Assembly (NCBI GenBank): GCA_945882915.1
Contig: CAMCWV010000002.1
Location: 1 to 43,820, forward strand
Direction: 5' to 3'
Length of the DNA stretch: 43,820 nucleotides
Origin: Waddlia chondrophila WSU 86-1044
Lineage (GTDB): Bacteria > Chlamydiota > Chlamydiia > Chlamydiales > CAMCWV01
The translations under genes were made by a program, and so were the position numbers. Under the pieces are notes generated by a model. The model worked only from the letters and a program-made list of their open reading frames with translations, made no database searches and was not told the origin of the DNA. Numbering within the stretch: position 1 is the stretch's first letter; every line of letters starts with the position of its first letter. Below are positions 35,621-43,820 of the stretch, piece after piece.

Positions 35621-36632
35621 TATCCCCTTCCAAGTTCGTGGTAATCACCTCTGCATTGTGTTCGATGAGCTTTAAGTAGGAATCGCCTGTAGAGCCAGGG
35701 CCCCCCATTGCGTCGCCATAAAGGACTCCCTCAGCTACAGAGAGCACCAAGCCCTTTTTTCTTCCAGAGGTCACGATTGCATTGATTGAGTCCGGGCTAA
35801 CATTAGATTCTAAAAAAAGAACGGTGACGTGATACTTAGCGCAGTAGTCGATGATGTCTTGGATATGCATCGAACCAAGATCGCTATCGGGAGCAATCCC
35901 CTGAGGCGCTCTAAAACGCTTTTTCCACAAAGGTTCCTTCGCATCTGCAGGGAGCAACTCAGCAGGCGTTGCAAGGTAAGCTCTAGTAAAATAATTAAAA
36001 GCGTCGTGACTTGTGACAAGATAACGCTTATCCTCTGAAATCCCCTGGAGACGGGCAAATGTCTTCTCGTGGACCTCCATCATTTGTGCATGCAGGACCT
36101 TACCTCTTTCCAAAAACTCCTCTGCATGAGCAGGGTCCTCAGCACTTAATTTCTCAACAATCGTGTCTAAAGCGTGCGCCCACAAAGACACGTCCATCCA
36201 AATGTGTGGGTCAGTCTGGCCCTCAATAGAAAGGATCAAATCGGGGTGTTGACGGAGGATCGTGTCTCCTATAGAAACCGCTCTAGTATTTTTTCGGAGG
36301 TGACACTCTAAACTTGGCCCGTGCTCTAACCCAAGGCCGTTATAGAAAATCACTTTCGCTGCCAAAAACTTCTCGTCATCTCCTTTTACAAACTCGTAGC
36401 TATGTGGATCGAGCTCTCCGCGGATAAGAACGATGCTATCCACATGCTCACCGCCGATCTCTTTAACGAGGTCATCGATCATGGCAATTGTAGAGAGAAC
36501 CTTCACTTTGCCATTTGACGCCCACCACTCCTGCTGCGGAGTGGTCGGTTGCTGCTTATTTGAAACAGCGCCTGAGCAGCCCCATCCTATTAAAACTAAA
36601 GCGATACCCAGCAGCAATTTAATCTTTTTCAT
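35607..36632 (-). CDS. ytgA: Metal-binding lipoprotein YtgA (TroA/ZnuA type)
   Basis: Solute-binding subunit of the importer, expected to be exported. The start is the ATG giving MKKIKLLLGI; the frame continues three codons upstream only to a TTG. The signal sequence ends WGCSG with Cys19 as the likely lipid-anchored residue, whereas the Chlamydia homologue is usually described as periplasmic. Cluster A-1 features are visible: DPHSYEF and DPHIWMDV (metal His), TSHDAFNYFTRAY and FLESNVSP. The last four residues (ICSS) and the stop codon are encoded by the element A arm, so the native C-terminus was replaced. It is first in the ytg string, with mrp upstream. Confidence 0.94.
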   Translation of the reverse strand: MKKIKLLLGIALVLIGWGCSGAVSNKQQPTTPQQEWWASNGKVKVLSTIAMIDDLVKEIGGEHVDSIVLIRGELDPHSYEFVKGDDEKFLAAKVIFYNGLGLEHGPSLECHLRKNTRAVSIGDTILRQHPDLILSIEGQTDPHIWMDVSLWAHALDTIVEKLSAEDPAHAEEFLERGKVLHAQMMEVHEKTFARLQGISEDKRYLVTSHDAFNYFTRAYLATPAELLPADAKEPLWKKRFRAPQGIAPDSDLGSMHIQDIIDYCAKYHVTVLFLESNVSPDSINAIVTSGRKKGLVLSVAEGVLYGDAMGGPGSTGDSYLKLIEHNAEVITTNLEGDICSS

Positions 36633-36673
36633 CCAACGCAAGTCCTTTAAATTAACCCTTCCGATTTAATCGA

Positions 36674-36967
36674 CTATAACATTCCTAGACGCTGCAATAG
36701 ATCAAAACCATAAATACCTGTCGAACAGCCTGAAGTAAACTCCACCTTCAAAGCATACCGCCCAACGCTTTCAATACGTACTGCCTTGACCTCTTCCCTT
36801 AAAGAGGGCTCCCGCCTCCTCACACCACTCGTTTCATCAACACAGCGGGCGCAAGGGCAATTGGCCTGAAGCTCAGAAAGCTTATAATCACGGGTTTTTC
36901 CATCGGTCCATTGAATAGTAAACATGTGATTATTCTTCTGCTCAATCTTTTTAACAAAAGCTGTCAT
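36674..36967 (-). CDS. DUF971 (GBBH-like N-terminal) domain protein
   Basis: A 97-residue protein with the DUF971 pattern: FTIQWTDGKTRDYKLSELQA, NCPCARCVDE, VRIESVGRYALKVEFTSGCS and TGIYGFDLLQ. The domain carries a CPCARC cysteine cluster. The start is the ATG overlapping the mrp stop (ATGA), with GGAGG at 8 nt; an ATG five codons upstream lies within the ribosome binding site. DUF971 genes often sit next to mrp, which suggests a shared role in iron-sulfur protein maturation; function remains unproven. Confidence 0.9.
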   Translation of the reverse strand: MTAFVKKIEQKNNHMFTIQWTDGKTRDYKLSELQANCPCARCVDETSGVRRREPSLREEVKAVRIESVGRYALKVEFTSGCSTGIYGFDLLQRLGML

Positions 36968-37845
36968 GCCATTTCCCTCCATACCAATTGAAAGCTCTGT
37001 AGTCGATCCTGAGATCCAAGACGCATATGTTCAAGATGCGTCTCGACTTGCTGAGCGATTGCCAAAAACGACTTAGCAATTTCACTTTCTGCATGTTTAA
37101 GAAAGATTGACTCCCCTTTATCGCCACACTGACAGAGGTCGGGGTCAATAGGGAGCTCTCCTAAGAAAGGAAGACCTGAGTCTCTAGCAAGCATTTTTCC
37201 CCCATCCTTGCCAAACATGTGAATCTTCTCGCCTGTTTTGGGGTAGCGATAATAACTCATATTTTCTATAACGCCAATAATAGGAACCTTTAATTGATTA
37301 AACATATTCATTGTTTTACGCACATCAAGAAGAGCGATCTCTTGAGGTGTCGTCACAATCACAACACCTGACAAATTAGCCTGCTGAGCAAGGGTAAGCT
37401 GAATATCCCCTGTTCCTGGAGGGAAATCGATAATTAAAAAATCTAAAGCCCCCCACTCAACTTGCTTAATAAACTGGGTGATAAGCCCGTTGGCAATCGG
37501 CGCCCGCACAACAGAGGCTACGTTATCGTGGCGAAAATAAGCCATCGAGATCATCCGTATACCGCCACAAACAGCAGGCTGAATTTTTTGATCTTTTTCT
37601 AAGGGGAGCTGGTCTTCTGGAAGCATTTTTCGTACAGAAGGACCATAAATATCTGTATCGAGGATTCCAACAGCAAACCCTTGCTGTTTCAAAGATAAAG
37701 CGAGGTTTACCGCCACAGAGGACTTCCCAACGCCACCCTTTCCGGCAGCTACTCCCACAATGTGTTTAATTTGAGAGAGCGGTGTTACCTCTTTTTTCTG
37801 TTCCTGAGGTGACTTTTTCTGTTCTTGATACATCGGTAATGGCAT
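36964..37845 (-). CDS. mrp: Mrp/ApbC-family iron-sulfur carrier ATPase
   Basis: A ParA/MinD-like ATPase thought to bind and deliver Fe-S clusters. I use the ATG giving MPLPMYQEQKK, after GGAAGG; upstream codons look non-coding. The 293 residues lack the N-terminal DUF59/MIP18 domain of the longer Mrp proteins. The deviant Walker A is GKGGVGKSS at about 35-43, with DFPPGTGD as switch II/Walker B. The CPxC motif usually found after ENMSYF, which binds the cluster in ApbC, is absent (ENMSYYRYPKTGEK), although a CQC occurs later (DLCQCGDKG). It is coupled to the DUF971 gene by a 4-bp overlap. Confidence 0.92.
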   Translation of the reverse strand: MPLPMYQEQKKSPQEQKKEVTPLSQIKHIVGVAAGKGGVGKSSVAVNLALSLKQQGFAVGILDTDIYGPSVRKMLPEDQLPLEKDQKIQPAVCGGIRMISMAYFRHDNVASVVRAPIANGLITQFIKQVEWGALDFLIIDFPPGTGDIQLTLAQQANLSGVVIVTTPQEIALLDVRKTMNMFNQLKVPIIGVIENMSYYRYPKTGEKIHMFGKDGGKMLARDSGLPFLGELPIDPDLCQCGDKGESIFLKHAESEIAKSFLAIAQQVETHLEHMRLGSQDRLQSFQLVWREMA

Positions 37846-38063
37846 AATCCTTCCTACTTTCAAAAACATAAGGCTTGATCGACTAATCCGTGTGCCCGCA
37901 GTGTACACTGATTATAGCATTGTCTTCAAACCCTACGGTTTCAGCAGATTCTAATTTAAAGCTGTACTGCGTGATTGCAAATAAAGTCGCAGTTGAATTA
38001 ATACGGGCATAACAACAATTTCTATGCACTGACAATAATCATAAAAACCAGGTAGGTAAGAAA

Positions 38064-38642
38064 ATGAACGTAGCAAGCCAGCAAGAACATAGATCGGTGA
38101 ATAGTACTGAAAGTGCCCATGAAGTAAATCGTGTCATTGACAAAGCTATCCGCAAAGTAGACGGGACTAAAGAAAATGATCTCTGTAAGTTTTTGCCTGT
38201 TTCTACTGGTGGCTACATACACCACTTCACCTTGCGAAAGATGAAAATAGAAAATCCTTCAGAACTATCTGATATGATTAGTAAGTTCATTATCAATATT
38301 GAAAAGCCTGGGAAAGTAACTCCTAAAACCAGAGCAGCTCGTGGATCTCGCAAAAAACGCGATATTATCACTTTAACAAGAACTGATATTGAGAAAATGC
38401 TAACGCTAGCCCGCCAAGTAGGCGATACAGAGATGATCGGGAAACTTAGCCCAAAGAAATCTCTTGCTCACCTAAAAAGAGAGCTTGTTAATTCTATTAA
38501 AGCAGAGCGCGCCGATAGCGAGCTATGGTCTGCCTATGCTGCAGCAATTACCTTCCAAAACACAATCGCTAATAGCGGCTGGCCTTTTAGTTCGCATAGC
38601 CAATCTGAAAGAGCAAACGCTTTAGCTCCAAAGAGCAAGTAA
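38064..38642 (+). CDS. Hypothetical basic protein, 192 residues
   Basis: Not recognised. ATG with AGGTAAG close upstream. No signal peptide or membrane segment; rich in Lys, Arg and Ser, with a central run KTRAARGSRKKRD followed by a helix IEKMLTLARQVGDTEM. The N-terminal third has GYIHHFTLRKMKIENPSELS. The basic composition would allow nucleic-acid binding or an exported effector without signal peptide; neither is proven. The gene stands alone with its own terminator, between mrp and gdh transcribed away from it or convergently. Confidence 0.72.
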   Translation: MNVASQQEHRSVNSTESAHEVNRVIDKAIRKVDGTKENDLCKFLPVSTGGYIHHFTLRKMKIENPSELSDMISKFIINIEKPGKVTPKTRAARGSRKKRDIITLTRTDIEKMLTLARQVGDTEMIGKLSPKKSLAHLKRELVNSIKAERADSELWSAYAAAITFQNTIANSGWPFSSHSQSERANALAPKSK

Positions 38643-38672
38643 AAGAAAAACTACGTAAGTTTCGACCTGCCA

Positions 38673-38717
38673 ACGGATGCAGTGGATATTTTGTCCACTG
38701 CATCCGTTTTTTTTTGC
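38673..38717 (+). terminator. Rho-independent terminator
   Basis: AACGGATGCAGTGGA and TCCACTGCATCCGTT form a 15-bp stem with a 7-nt loop, followed by a long T-run. It ends the 192-residue gene; gdh converges from beyond. Confidence 0.95.
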
Positions 38718-38864
38718 CAGAAACAAACTGTGGAGGGAATTGCAAAACTAGAAGCGGAAAATCACTTTTTCCCTTCTAGCAATGGTTTTTTTTTCGTTCC
38801 CTTATCCGTGTGTGATTATTTCCACCCAAAATCCCTACAAGAATGCCCTGGTTATCCGCTAAAG

Positions 38865-41800
38865 TTAGACAATCTCTGAGTCGGCCCAAAGGACTGGCAG
38901 GATGTCGATAATGCTCGGCGTCCAATTTAAGCCTCTTCGGTAAACAAGGCGCGACGCAATATGACAGGCGATAATCGCTTTCTTATGACTCGAAGGAACT
39001 TCGTGTAATAATTTATCAGAAAACTCCCGCCTTAAAATCTCTGGGCAATAATTTAAGAAACAGCGGGTCAGCGCGTGCCCAGTATCATTAGAAAGCTCTA
39101 CACCTTCTAAATAAGCCAATAACTGATCTGTGTACGTATTAATACGAAGCGAAATTTCATCTGAAATATCAGTTAAAAAGCGCCCCGTTTCTTTATGTGT
39201 CCGCAGCATTAATTGCGCCTCATCCAAAGCACGCCTTCGAAGTAGCTCTTTAATCTGTTCTACCAAGACTGGCTTCGAGCTAATAAACTCTTGCTCGGTG
39301 AGAGTTAGCCCCGATAAAACCTCAAAAGAAGAACAAATAACGCCACATTTATTAGCTGAACTATCTTTAATAATGAGCACACCCAACTTCTCTAATGCTC
39401 TACGTGCCTCAGGTGTCAAGTAAAGATTAGCCCCTTCAATAATCGCGCGCGCCGTTGGACGCCCTTGTCCATCAAGAAATTCCTGGTAATTTTTGTCGTT
39501 TAATGTTTTAGGGCGGCCTCCTCCAGGAATAAATATATCAGCTGGAGTACGGTGAACGTTGTACCTAAGTATCGAGTGCATGTCGTTTCCAGAGAGCCAA
39601 TCTTCTACAAGCCCCTCTTTCTTCTTTCTCCAACAAAGGGTTCGCTGTGTGTATTCCGTCTCAAAACGTCTAGATGTTTTGTCAAGGAGAAATGCCCCTT
39701 CAGAAAGCTTCTCAGGAGGGTAAAACCGGATAGGCTTCCCCTCTTTGAAAAGATCCACCACCGCTTTCAAATCAACCCCTTTAGGATCGTAAATTGCCCC
39801 AGAGCCATCAGTTAGTGCAATGAGCTTCGCTGTCTTGGGGTAATGTTGATAAAGATTACAGAGCTGATTCCCCGCAACATCCCCATCAGGCCCTCCAGTC
39901 ATTTTTACGGTGAACGTCTCTTTAGCCGGATTAATGCCCATGTACTTGAGCACTTCTTCCATACAAACGTTTACCCCCAAAGAGGTTACTCCATACTCCT
40001 TATGGTTAATGCCCGTATCTCCTTTGCCAGAGATAAAGGCTCCTTTAGGCTTATAGTCATAGTGCTTGCTATGTTCAGCAATCCATTGAATCATATGATC
40101 GTGCATATGTTCATCTGGCCCCAAATAGATGTACTCCGGACGTTTCCAGTAATCGATCACATTTTTAGCCCGGAGCGTCCCATCAGCGTCACAGTTCACA
40201 AGAGTCAGCAAGCTATTAACAAAGCCTCTTTGCGCCTGATAAAGGTACTCCAGCCTCCATTCTTTGAGGAAAGCGCCTAGCTTAACTTCTACCTCCCCTT
40301 CAGAAATGCCTGAACGTTTAAGCTCTCTAGTATAGATCTCTCCTTCGGTGGCTAAGCGCTCATAAGGCTCGAGGAATATAATCCCTTTAGCTCCCCCTTC
40401 AGGAATGTCTTTATTTTTCCTCTGCTGCGTGTAGGCGAGGTTATAACACTCAATAAAGACATTGTTCTGCTCTAGAATCCTCTGCTCGATCTTCTCTGGA
40501 ATAACTGTCCTTAATCCCCCTCTAGCTAGATCCTTGAAGCGAATATGGAATCCAATGAAGTGCATCCCTTTAATGAAAAAGATAGCGTATGGAAGAACAG
40601 GGAAGAGCTTTTCCCTCTCAAATGGAGCCTCATCAAGATAGTGAGGATCTAACCTAAAGCTGTATGCAGTCTTATTATTTCGGTAATAGTTGGTCTTAAG
40701 ACAATACTCAACAAAATATAAAGACTGCCTTAACACATGCTTGCGTCTAATATCGTTGATTTCGTGCCCCGTATCGAGCCTTTCAATAAGATCTAAAATC
40801 TCAACCTTAAGCTCTTCATAACGCTCTAAGTTGTTTTTATCTGGATGGAACTTAACCTCAAAAGCCTCGCAAACCTTTAAAGTAAGCTCTGGATGGCGGC
40901 ACAGCCCTTCTTCGATTGCTTCTAACGTATAAAGATGTGGATCAAGATGAACAAGCACTTGATGAATAAAATCAATAATGGTCGTCAAAAGGCAGCCAAA
41001 AGTGCCAGAGAGCAATCGAGATTCGATAAATGTCTTTTCAATTCTAAGAGATGTCTCGAAGTACTTAAGAGTCACTAGTTGTTTAAGAAAGTCTGCAATA
41101 TCAGCAGCTTCCCAGGCGGCCTCACCACTTGCCCCTTCTAATCCAAAAGACATAATCAATATACGTTGGTTGCTATACGGATCGATATAAGTCGCATTTG
41201 CCCGTCGCATCACCAAGCCGTTCTGATAAACTGTCCGCGCTAAACGGTAGAGAAAGTTAGATTTTGGAGTGTTCCTCCACGCCAAAACCACCTGCATCGA
41301 AGGGAGGTTTTTCTCTTTCCAGTCATGATTATGAAGAACCTCGTACTGACAATGGTCTCTTGTTTTGGCACGGAAAAACATATCTAATCCCAAAAGAAGA
41401 TTGTCGGTCTTCTGGGAGCTAAGAAAGCGGGTGTTCATCCCCTTCATCAATCTATCAAATTCCAGATCGCTTACCTGAAATTGACGCTTCTTAATAAGCA
41501 CACGCAGGTTTTCTTTAACCTCTTTTGAAACCGGTCTTTCTATTGTCTCTATTGCTTCAGTAAAATAGATAACCCCAACGCGAAGGCGCCCAGAAGTGCC
41601 AGGGGACTGAAAAGCCCCTTTGGAAACAAAGGTAATGTAATCCTTGATGCCATATAGGGCATAATTTTTAAGAATCCGCTCATCGGCATCTGCGCTGTCT
41701 AAACACAAAACGATCGCAACTCTGCCAAGATTAATCTTTGAGAAATATTCCTGCAGATGAAGCCCCATCAAAGAGCGCGTCACAAGCATAATGCGCTCTT

Positions 41801-41936
41801 CGCTCATCTCATCAAAGAAAACCTGATGCATGTTCTGTCGAAGCCAAAGATAGTATTTCTGAAACTTTCGACTCTCATCCTGCACGGCCTGCATCAAGGG
41901 CTCATGAGAATCCATTTTTTGCTCATCAGAAAGCAT
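38865..41936 (-). CDS. gdh: Large NAD-dependent glutamate dehydrogenase (about 115-kDa class)
   Basis: Oxidative deamination of glutamate to 2-oxoglutarate, feeding the TCA cycle. The 1023 residues comprise an N-terminal regulatory half (about 1-450) and a catalytic half with KDLARGGLRT, LAYTQQRKNKDIPEGGAKGI, FISGKGDTGINHKEYG, KMTGGPDGDVAGNQL and GANLYLTPEARRALEKLGV. KNKDIPEGGAKG is the catalytic-lysine region. The length and these blocks resemble the GDH-115 enzymes of fungi (GDH2) rather than the 1,600-residue bacterial GDH-180 or the 450-residue hexameric type. The start ATG is preceded by AGGTGAG. It stands alone on its strand. Confidence 0.9.
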   Translation of the reverse strand: MLSDEQKMDSHEPLMQAVQDESRKFQKYYLWLRQNMHQVFFDEMSEERIMLVTRSLMGLHLQEYFSKINLGRVAIVLCLDSADADERILKNYALYGIKDYITFVSKGAFQSPGTSGRLRVGVIYFTEAIETIERPVSKEVKENLRVLIKKRQFQVSDLEFDRLMKGMNTRFLSSQKTDNLLLGLDMFFRAKTRDHCQYEVLHNHDWKEKNLPSMQVVLAWRNTPKSNFLYRLARTVYQNGLVMRRANATYIDPYSNQRILIMSFGLEGASGEAAWEAADIADFLKQLVTLKYFETSLRIEKTFIESRLLSGTFGCLLTTIIDFIHQVLVHLDPHLYTLEAIEEGLCRHPELTLKVCEAFEVKFHPDKNNLERYEELKVEILDLIERLDTGHEINDIRRKHVLRQSLYFVEYCLKTNYYRNNKTAYSFRLDPHYLDEAPFEREKLFPVLPYAIFFIKGMHFIGFHIRFKDLARGGLRTVIPEKIEQRILEQNNVFIECYNLAYTQQRKNKDIPEGGAKGIIFLEPYERLATEGEIYTRELKRSGISEGEVEVKLGAFLKEWRLEYLYQAQRGFVNSLLTLVNCDADGTLRAKNVIDYWKRPEYIYLGPDEHMHDHMIQWIAEHSKHYDYKPKGAFISGKGDTGINHKEYGVTSLGVNVCMEEVLKYMGINPAKETFTVKMTGGPDGDVAGNQLCNLYQHYPKTAKLIALTDGSGAIYDPKGVDLKAVVDLFKEGKPIRFYPPEKLSEGAFLLDKTSRRFETEYTQRTLCWRKKKEGLVEDWLSGNDMHSILRYNVHRTPADIFIPGGGRPKTLNDKNYQEFLDGQGRPTARAIIEGANLYLTPEARRALEKLGVLIIKDSSANKCGVICSSFEVLSGLTLTEQEFISSKPVLVEQIKELLRRRALDEAQLMLRTHKETGRFLTDISDEISLRINTYTDQLLAYLEGVELSNDTGHALTRCFLNYCPEILRREFSDKLLHEVPSSHKKAIIACHIASRLVYRRGLNWTPSIIDILPVLWADSEIV

Positions 41937-42002
41937 AACTCACCTTATTTTATAACGATTCAGCTGGCTCTAAAAATCGAGCTCGTTTTTTTATTTTTTG
42001 TT

Positions 42003-42043
42003 ACAGTTCACATGCACCGAGGAAGGAGGAGTATGTGAACTGT
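42003..42043. terminator. Hairpin between the metal ATPase and gdh
   Basis: ACAGTTCACAT and ATGTGAACTGT flank 19 nt containing GGAGGAG. On the minus strand the hairpin follows the ATPase stop within a few bases, but the run after it is A-rich rather than T-rich, so its strength is uncertain. Confidence 0.4.
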
Positions 42044-42045
42044 TA

Positions 42046-43820
42046 CTATTTTTTCAGCAAACGGAGGCTATTCATCCCGACAATAACGGTGCCCCCTTCA
42101 TGAAGAACAACTGCCAGCCAAAGAGGGATAAACCCTAAAAGAGCTGAGACACTTGCAAAAATGATTACAACGGCTGCTAAAGCCACGTTTTGTTTAACAA
42201 TCGTTTGGACATCGCGCGCTTTTCCAACGAGCCAATCGAGAATATCCAGGTTATCGTGAAGCAAGACAATGTCCGAAACATCAATAGCTGTAGCGCTTCC
42301 TACACGCCCCATTGAAATCCCTACAGTTGCTCTAGCAAGAGCAGGAGCGTCATTAATCCCATCTCCAACCATAGCCAAGTGCCGCTCCTGAGAGAGTCTT
42401 GTAACATGCTCTACTTTAGCTTCTGGGCGCAAATTGCCATAAACCTCTTTGATTCCCAGCTCTTTTCCTATCGCCTGGGCGCTTGCTTCATGATCCCCGC
42501 TGAGCATGACCAGATCCATGTGATGCTTGTTCTGAAGAGCGCCAAGCATGCGTCCAAGATTAGTCCGGACGGTATCGCGAAAACAAAGTAGCATCACCTG
42601 ATCTCGAATAAGCAAGACACCAAGCAACTTCCCCTCTGCATGAAGAACCTCTAGACGGTTCTTCAGAAGGTTGCGCGCACTAGATTGCAGCCTTGGCATG
42701 ATGTATTCTGGATGCCCTATGTAAACAGGCCCCACATCTCCATCTACAATCCCTTCGAGGCCGTAACCAGGAAGCGACTTAAACTGAGTCAGCTCTACAG
42801 GCTGCACATTCATCTGTTGAGCATAAGAAACAATAGCAGTAGCTATTGGATGAACCATATTTCGCTCTAAAGCAGCGGCTACAGCAAGTGCTTCTTTTTG
42901 ATCCACTTGAACAGTCGGGTCCAGCCCCTCAATTCCTAAACAGACAAGCTCTCCGGTAGTTAACGTCCCAGTTTTATCAAAAGCAATCGCCTGGCATTTT
43001 GCTAAGGCATCTAGAATGACGCCCCCCTTCAATACAATCCCCCTACGAGCGCAAACGCCAACTGCACTGAGATAGGCAATAGGGATTGCAATGATCAAGG
43101 CGCACGGAGATGCCGCTATCAAAAAAGCAAGAGCCCGGTAAATTGCACCGTTCACTCCCAAGTAATGAATAGGCTGAAGTAAAGGCAGAACCAAAGCAAA
43201 AATGGCTGACAGAGCGATAATAGAGGTAGAATAGCCCTTGGTAAACTTTTCGAGCCATCTTTGGAGTTTGGGGCGCGCTTCCTGCGCCTGCGTAATCAAC
43301 TGAATAATACGAGATAAAGTAGAGTCAGCACTCGTATGAGTCACTTCAAGAACAAGCGCCCCCTCAACATTGTAGCCCCCCGCAGGAACCTCATCCTCCA
43401 CCTTCTTTGGCACTGGGAGGCTCTCTCCAGTAAGATGAACAAGATTAACTGACGATGTCCCCTGGACCACCTTCCCGTCCAAAGGAATAACTTCTCCCAC
43501 TTTTACCAAAACCCGCGTTCCTACCGTAATATCAATTACAGCACGCTCTAAGAGAGCTCCATCTTCTCCAAACACGCAAGCTTTAGTCGGAGAAAGACGA
43601 TTCAAAGAGCTTAAGGCCCCTTTAGCCTTGCTCGTCACCGTATCCTCCATAGAACCTGACAGAGAAAACAAGACAAGCAAAAGCCCCCCTTCAAGAGGGC
43701 TGCCAATAAGCACAGAGGAAAAGGCCGCCAAGGTCATCAACACATCAATATTTACTTCCATATCGCAAATGTCTTGGATGGAGTTAATCAGCGCCGGCGT
43801 CCCCGCTAAAAAATAAACAA
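42046..43820 (-). CDS. P1B-type metal-exporting ATPase (5' end beyond the window)
   Basis: The frame stays open to the window edge (LFIFLAGTPALINSIQDICD precedes the first Met at 43761), so the N-terminus is missing. Present are the TGES actuator motif, the membrane metal site SPC (ASPCALIIA), the phosphorylation site DKTGTLTTGE, MLSGDHEASA, MVGDGINDAPAL and, in the last helix, HEGGT. SPC with HEGG is the signature of the P1B-4 group (Co/Zn/Fe and related metals, CoaT/CtpD-like) rather than the CPC of copper or ZntA-type pumps. The Chlamydia counterpart is annotated as ZntA-like, as I recall. It would complement the Ytg importer in metal balance. Confidence 0.92.
   Translation of the reverse strand, partial: VYFLAGTPALINSIQDICDMEVNIDVLMTLAAFSSVLIGSPLEGGLLLVLFSLSGSMEDTVTSKAKGALSSLNRLSPTKACVFGEDGALLERAVIDITVGTRVLVKVGEVIPLDGKVVQGTSSVNLVHLTGESLPVPKKVEDEVPAGGYNVEGALVLEVTHTSADSTLSRIIQLITQAQEARPKLQRWLEKFTKGYSTSIIALSAIFALVLPLLQPIHYLGVNGAIYRALAFLIAASPCALIIAIPIAYLSAVGVCARRGIVLKGGVILDALAKCQAIAFDKTGTLTTGELVCLGIEGLDPTVQVDQKEALAVAAALERNMVHPIATAIVSYAQQMNVQPVELTQFKSLPGYGLEGIVDGDVGPVYIGHPEYIMPRLQSSARNLLKNRLEVLHAEGKLLGVLLIRDQVMLLCFRDTVRTNLGRMLGALQNKHHMDLVMLSGDHEASAQAIGKELGIKEVYGNLRPEAKVEHVTRLSQERHLAMVGDGINDAPALARATVGISMGRVGSATAIDVSDIVLLHDNLDILDWLVGKARDVQTIVKQNVALAAVVIIFASVSALLGFIPLWLAVVLHEGGTVIVGMNSLRLLKK

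Overview
The window looks like a chromosomal segment of a chlamydia-related bacterium outside the family Chlamydiaceae (an amoeba-associated 'environmental' chlamydia); I do not name the genus. The reasons are an ATP/ADP translocase of the energy-parasite type, an hrcA-grpE-dnaK operon, a ytgA-B-C(R)-D metal ABC transporter whose third gene is a permease fused to a DtxR-like repressor, the order ytgABCD-dxr-rseP, and the neighbourhood of a LysM-family membrane protein, a DUF155/YagE protein, yidD, recO, pheT and a MORN-repeat lipoprotein. As I remember the Chlamydia trachomatis genome, both neighbourhoods occur there. Genes absent from Chlamydia as I recall it, such as isocitrate dehydrogenase and a large NAD-glutamate dehydrogenase, fit a metabolically richer relative.

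Layout. 1-772: intergenic DNA ending in a nested palindromic repeat. 773-8448: a membrane protein of unknown function, kdsD (Kdo/LPS), icd, the tRNA hydroxylase trhO, an IS30 transposase scrap and a SNF2 helicase. 8619-13710: tdk, a small exported CxxCH protein, a 58-residue gene, lepA, an orphan, hpf and tRNA-Arg. 13786-14242: interleaved inverted repeats. 14352-21320: the LysM protein, DUF155, yidD, tRNA-Leu, recO, a pheT lacking its tRNA-binding domain, the MORN lipoprotein and a broken RHH/MazF toxin-antitoxin pair. 22000-28103: npt, a possible decayed small gene and the heat-shock operon. 28383-36632, minus strand: rseP, dxr and ytgDCBA. 36674-43820: DUF971 and mrp, an orphan, glutamate dehydrogenase, and a P1B-type metal ATPase cut by the window edge.

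The most striking feature is a dense family of palindromic elements, here called element A. Its ends start TATACTCCTC and finish GAGGAGTATA, with arms of about 35-40 bp. I count 13 whole or partial copies in 43.8 kb, ranging from a perfect 70-bp palindrome (17953-18022) to a 400-bp copy holding three other inverted repeats one inside another (31508-31907). Each outward-facing end reads AGGAG, a Shine-Dalgarno core. For dxr and ytgC this is the apparent ribosome binding site, ytgB begins on the element's last base, and ytgA ends inside one. In the folded RNA the AGGAG would be paired in the stem base, so the copies inside the ytg-dxr gene string could act as translational switches as well as MITE-like insertions. 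No transposase for them is present here.

How the genes work together. The translocase imports host ATP. YtgABCD imports Fe/Mn/Zn under the control of its built-in repressor domain, and the P1B ATPase exports metal. KdsD supplies Kdo for LPS, Dxr starts the MEP isoprenoid route and RseP processes membrane proteins. HrcA-GrpE-DnaK and HPF handle stress and dormancy. Isocitrate dehydrogenase and glutamate dehydrogenase meet at 2-oxoglutarate.
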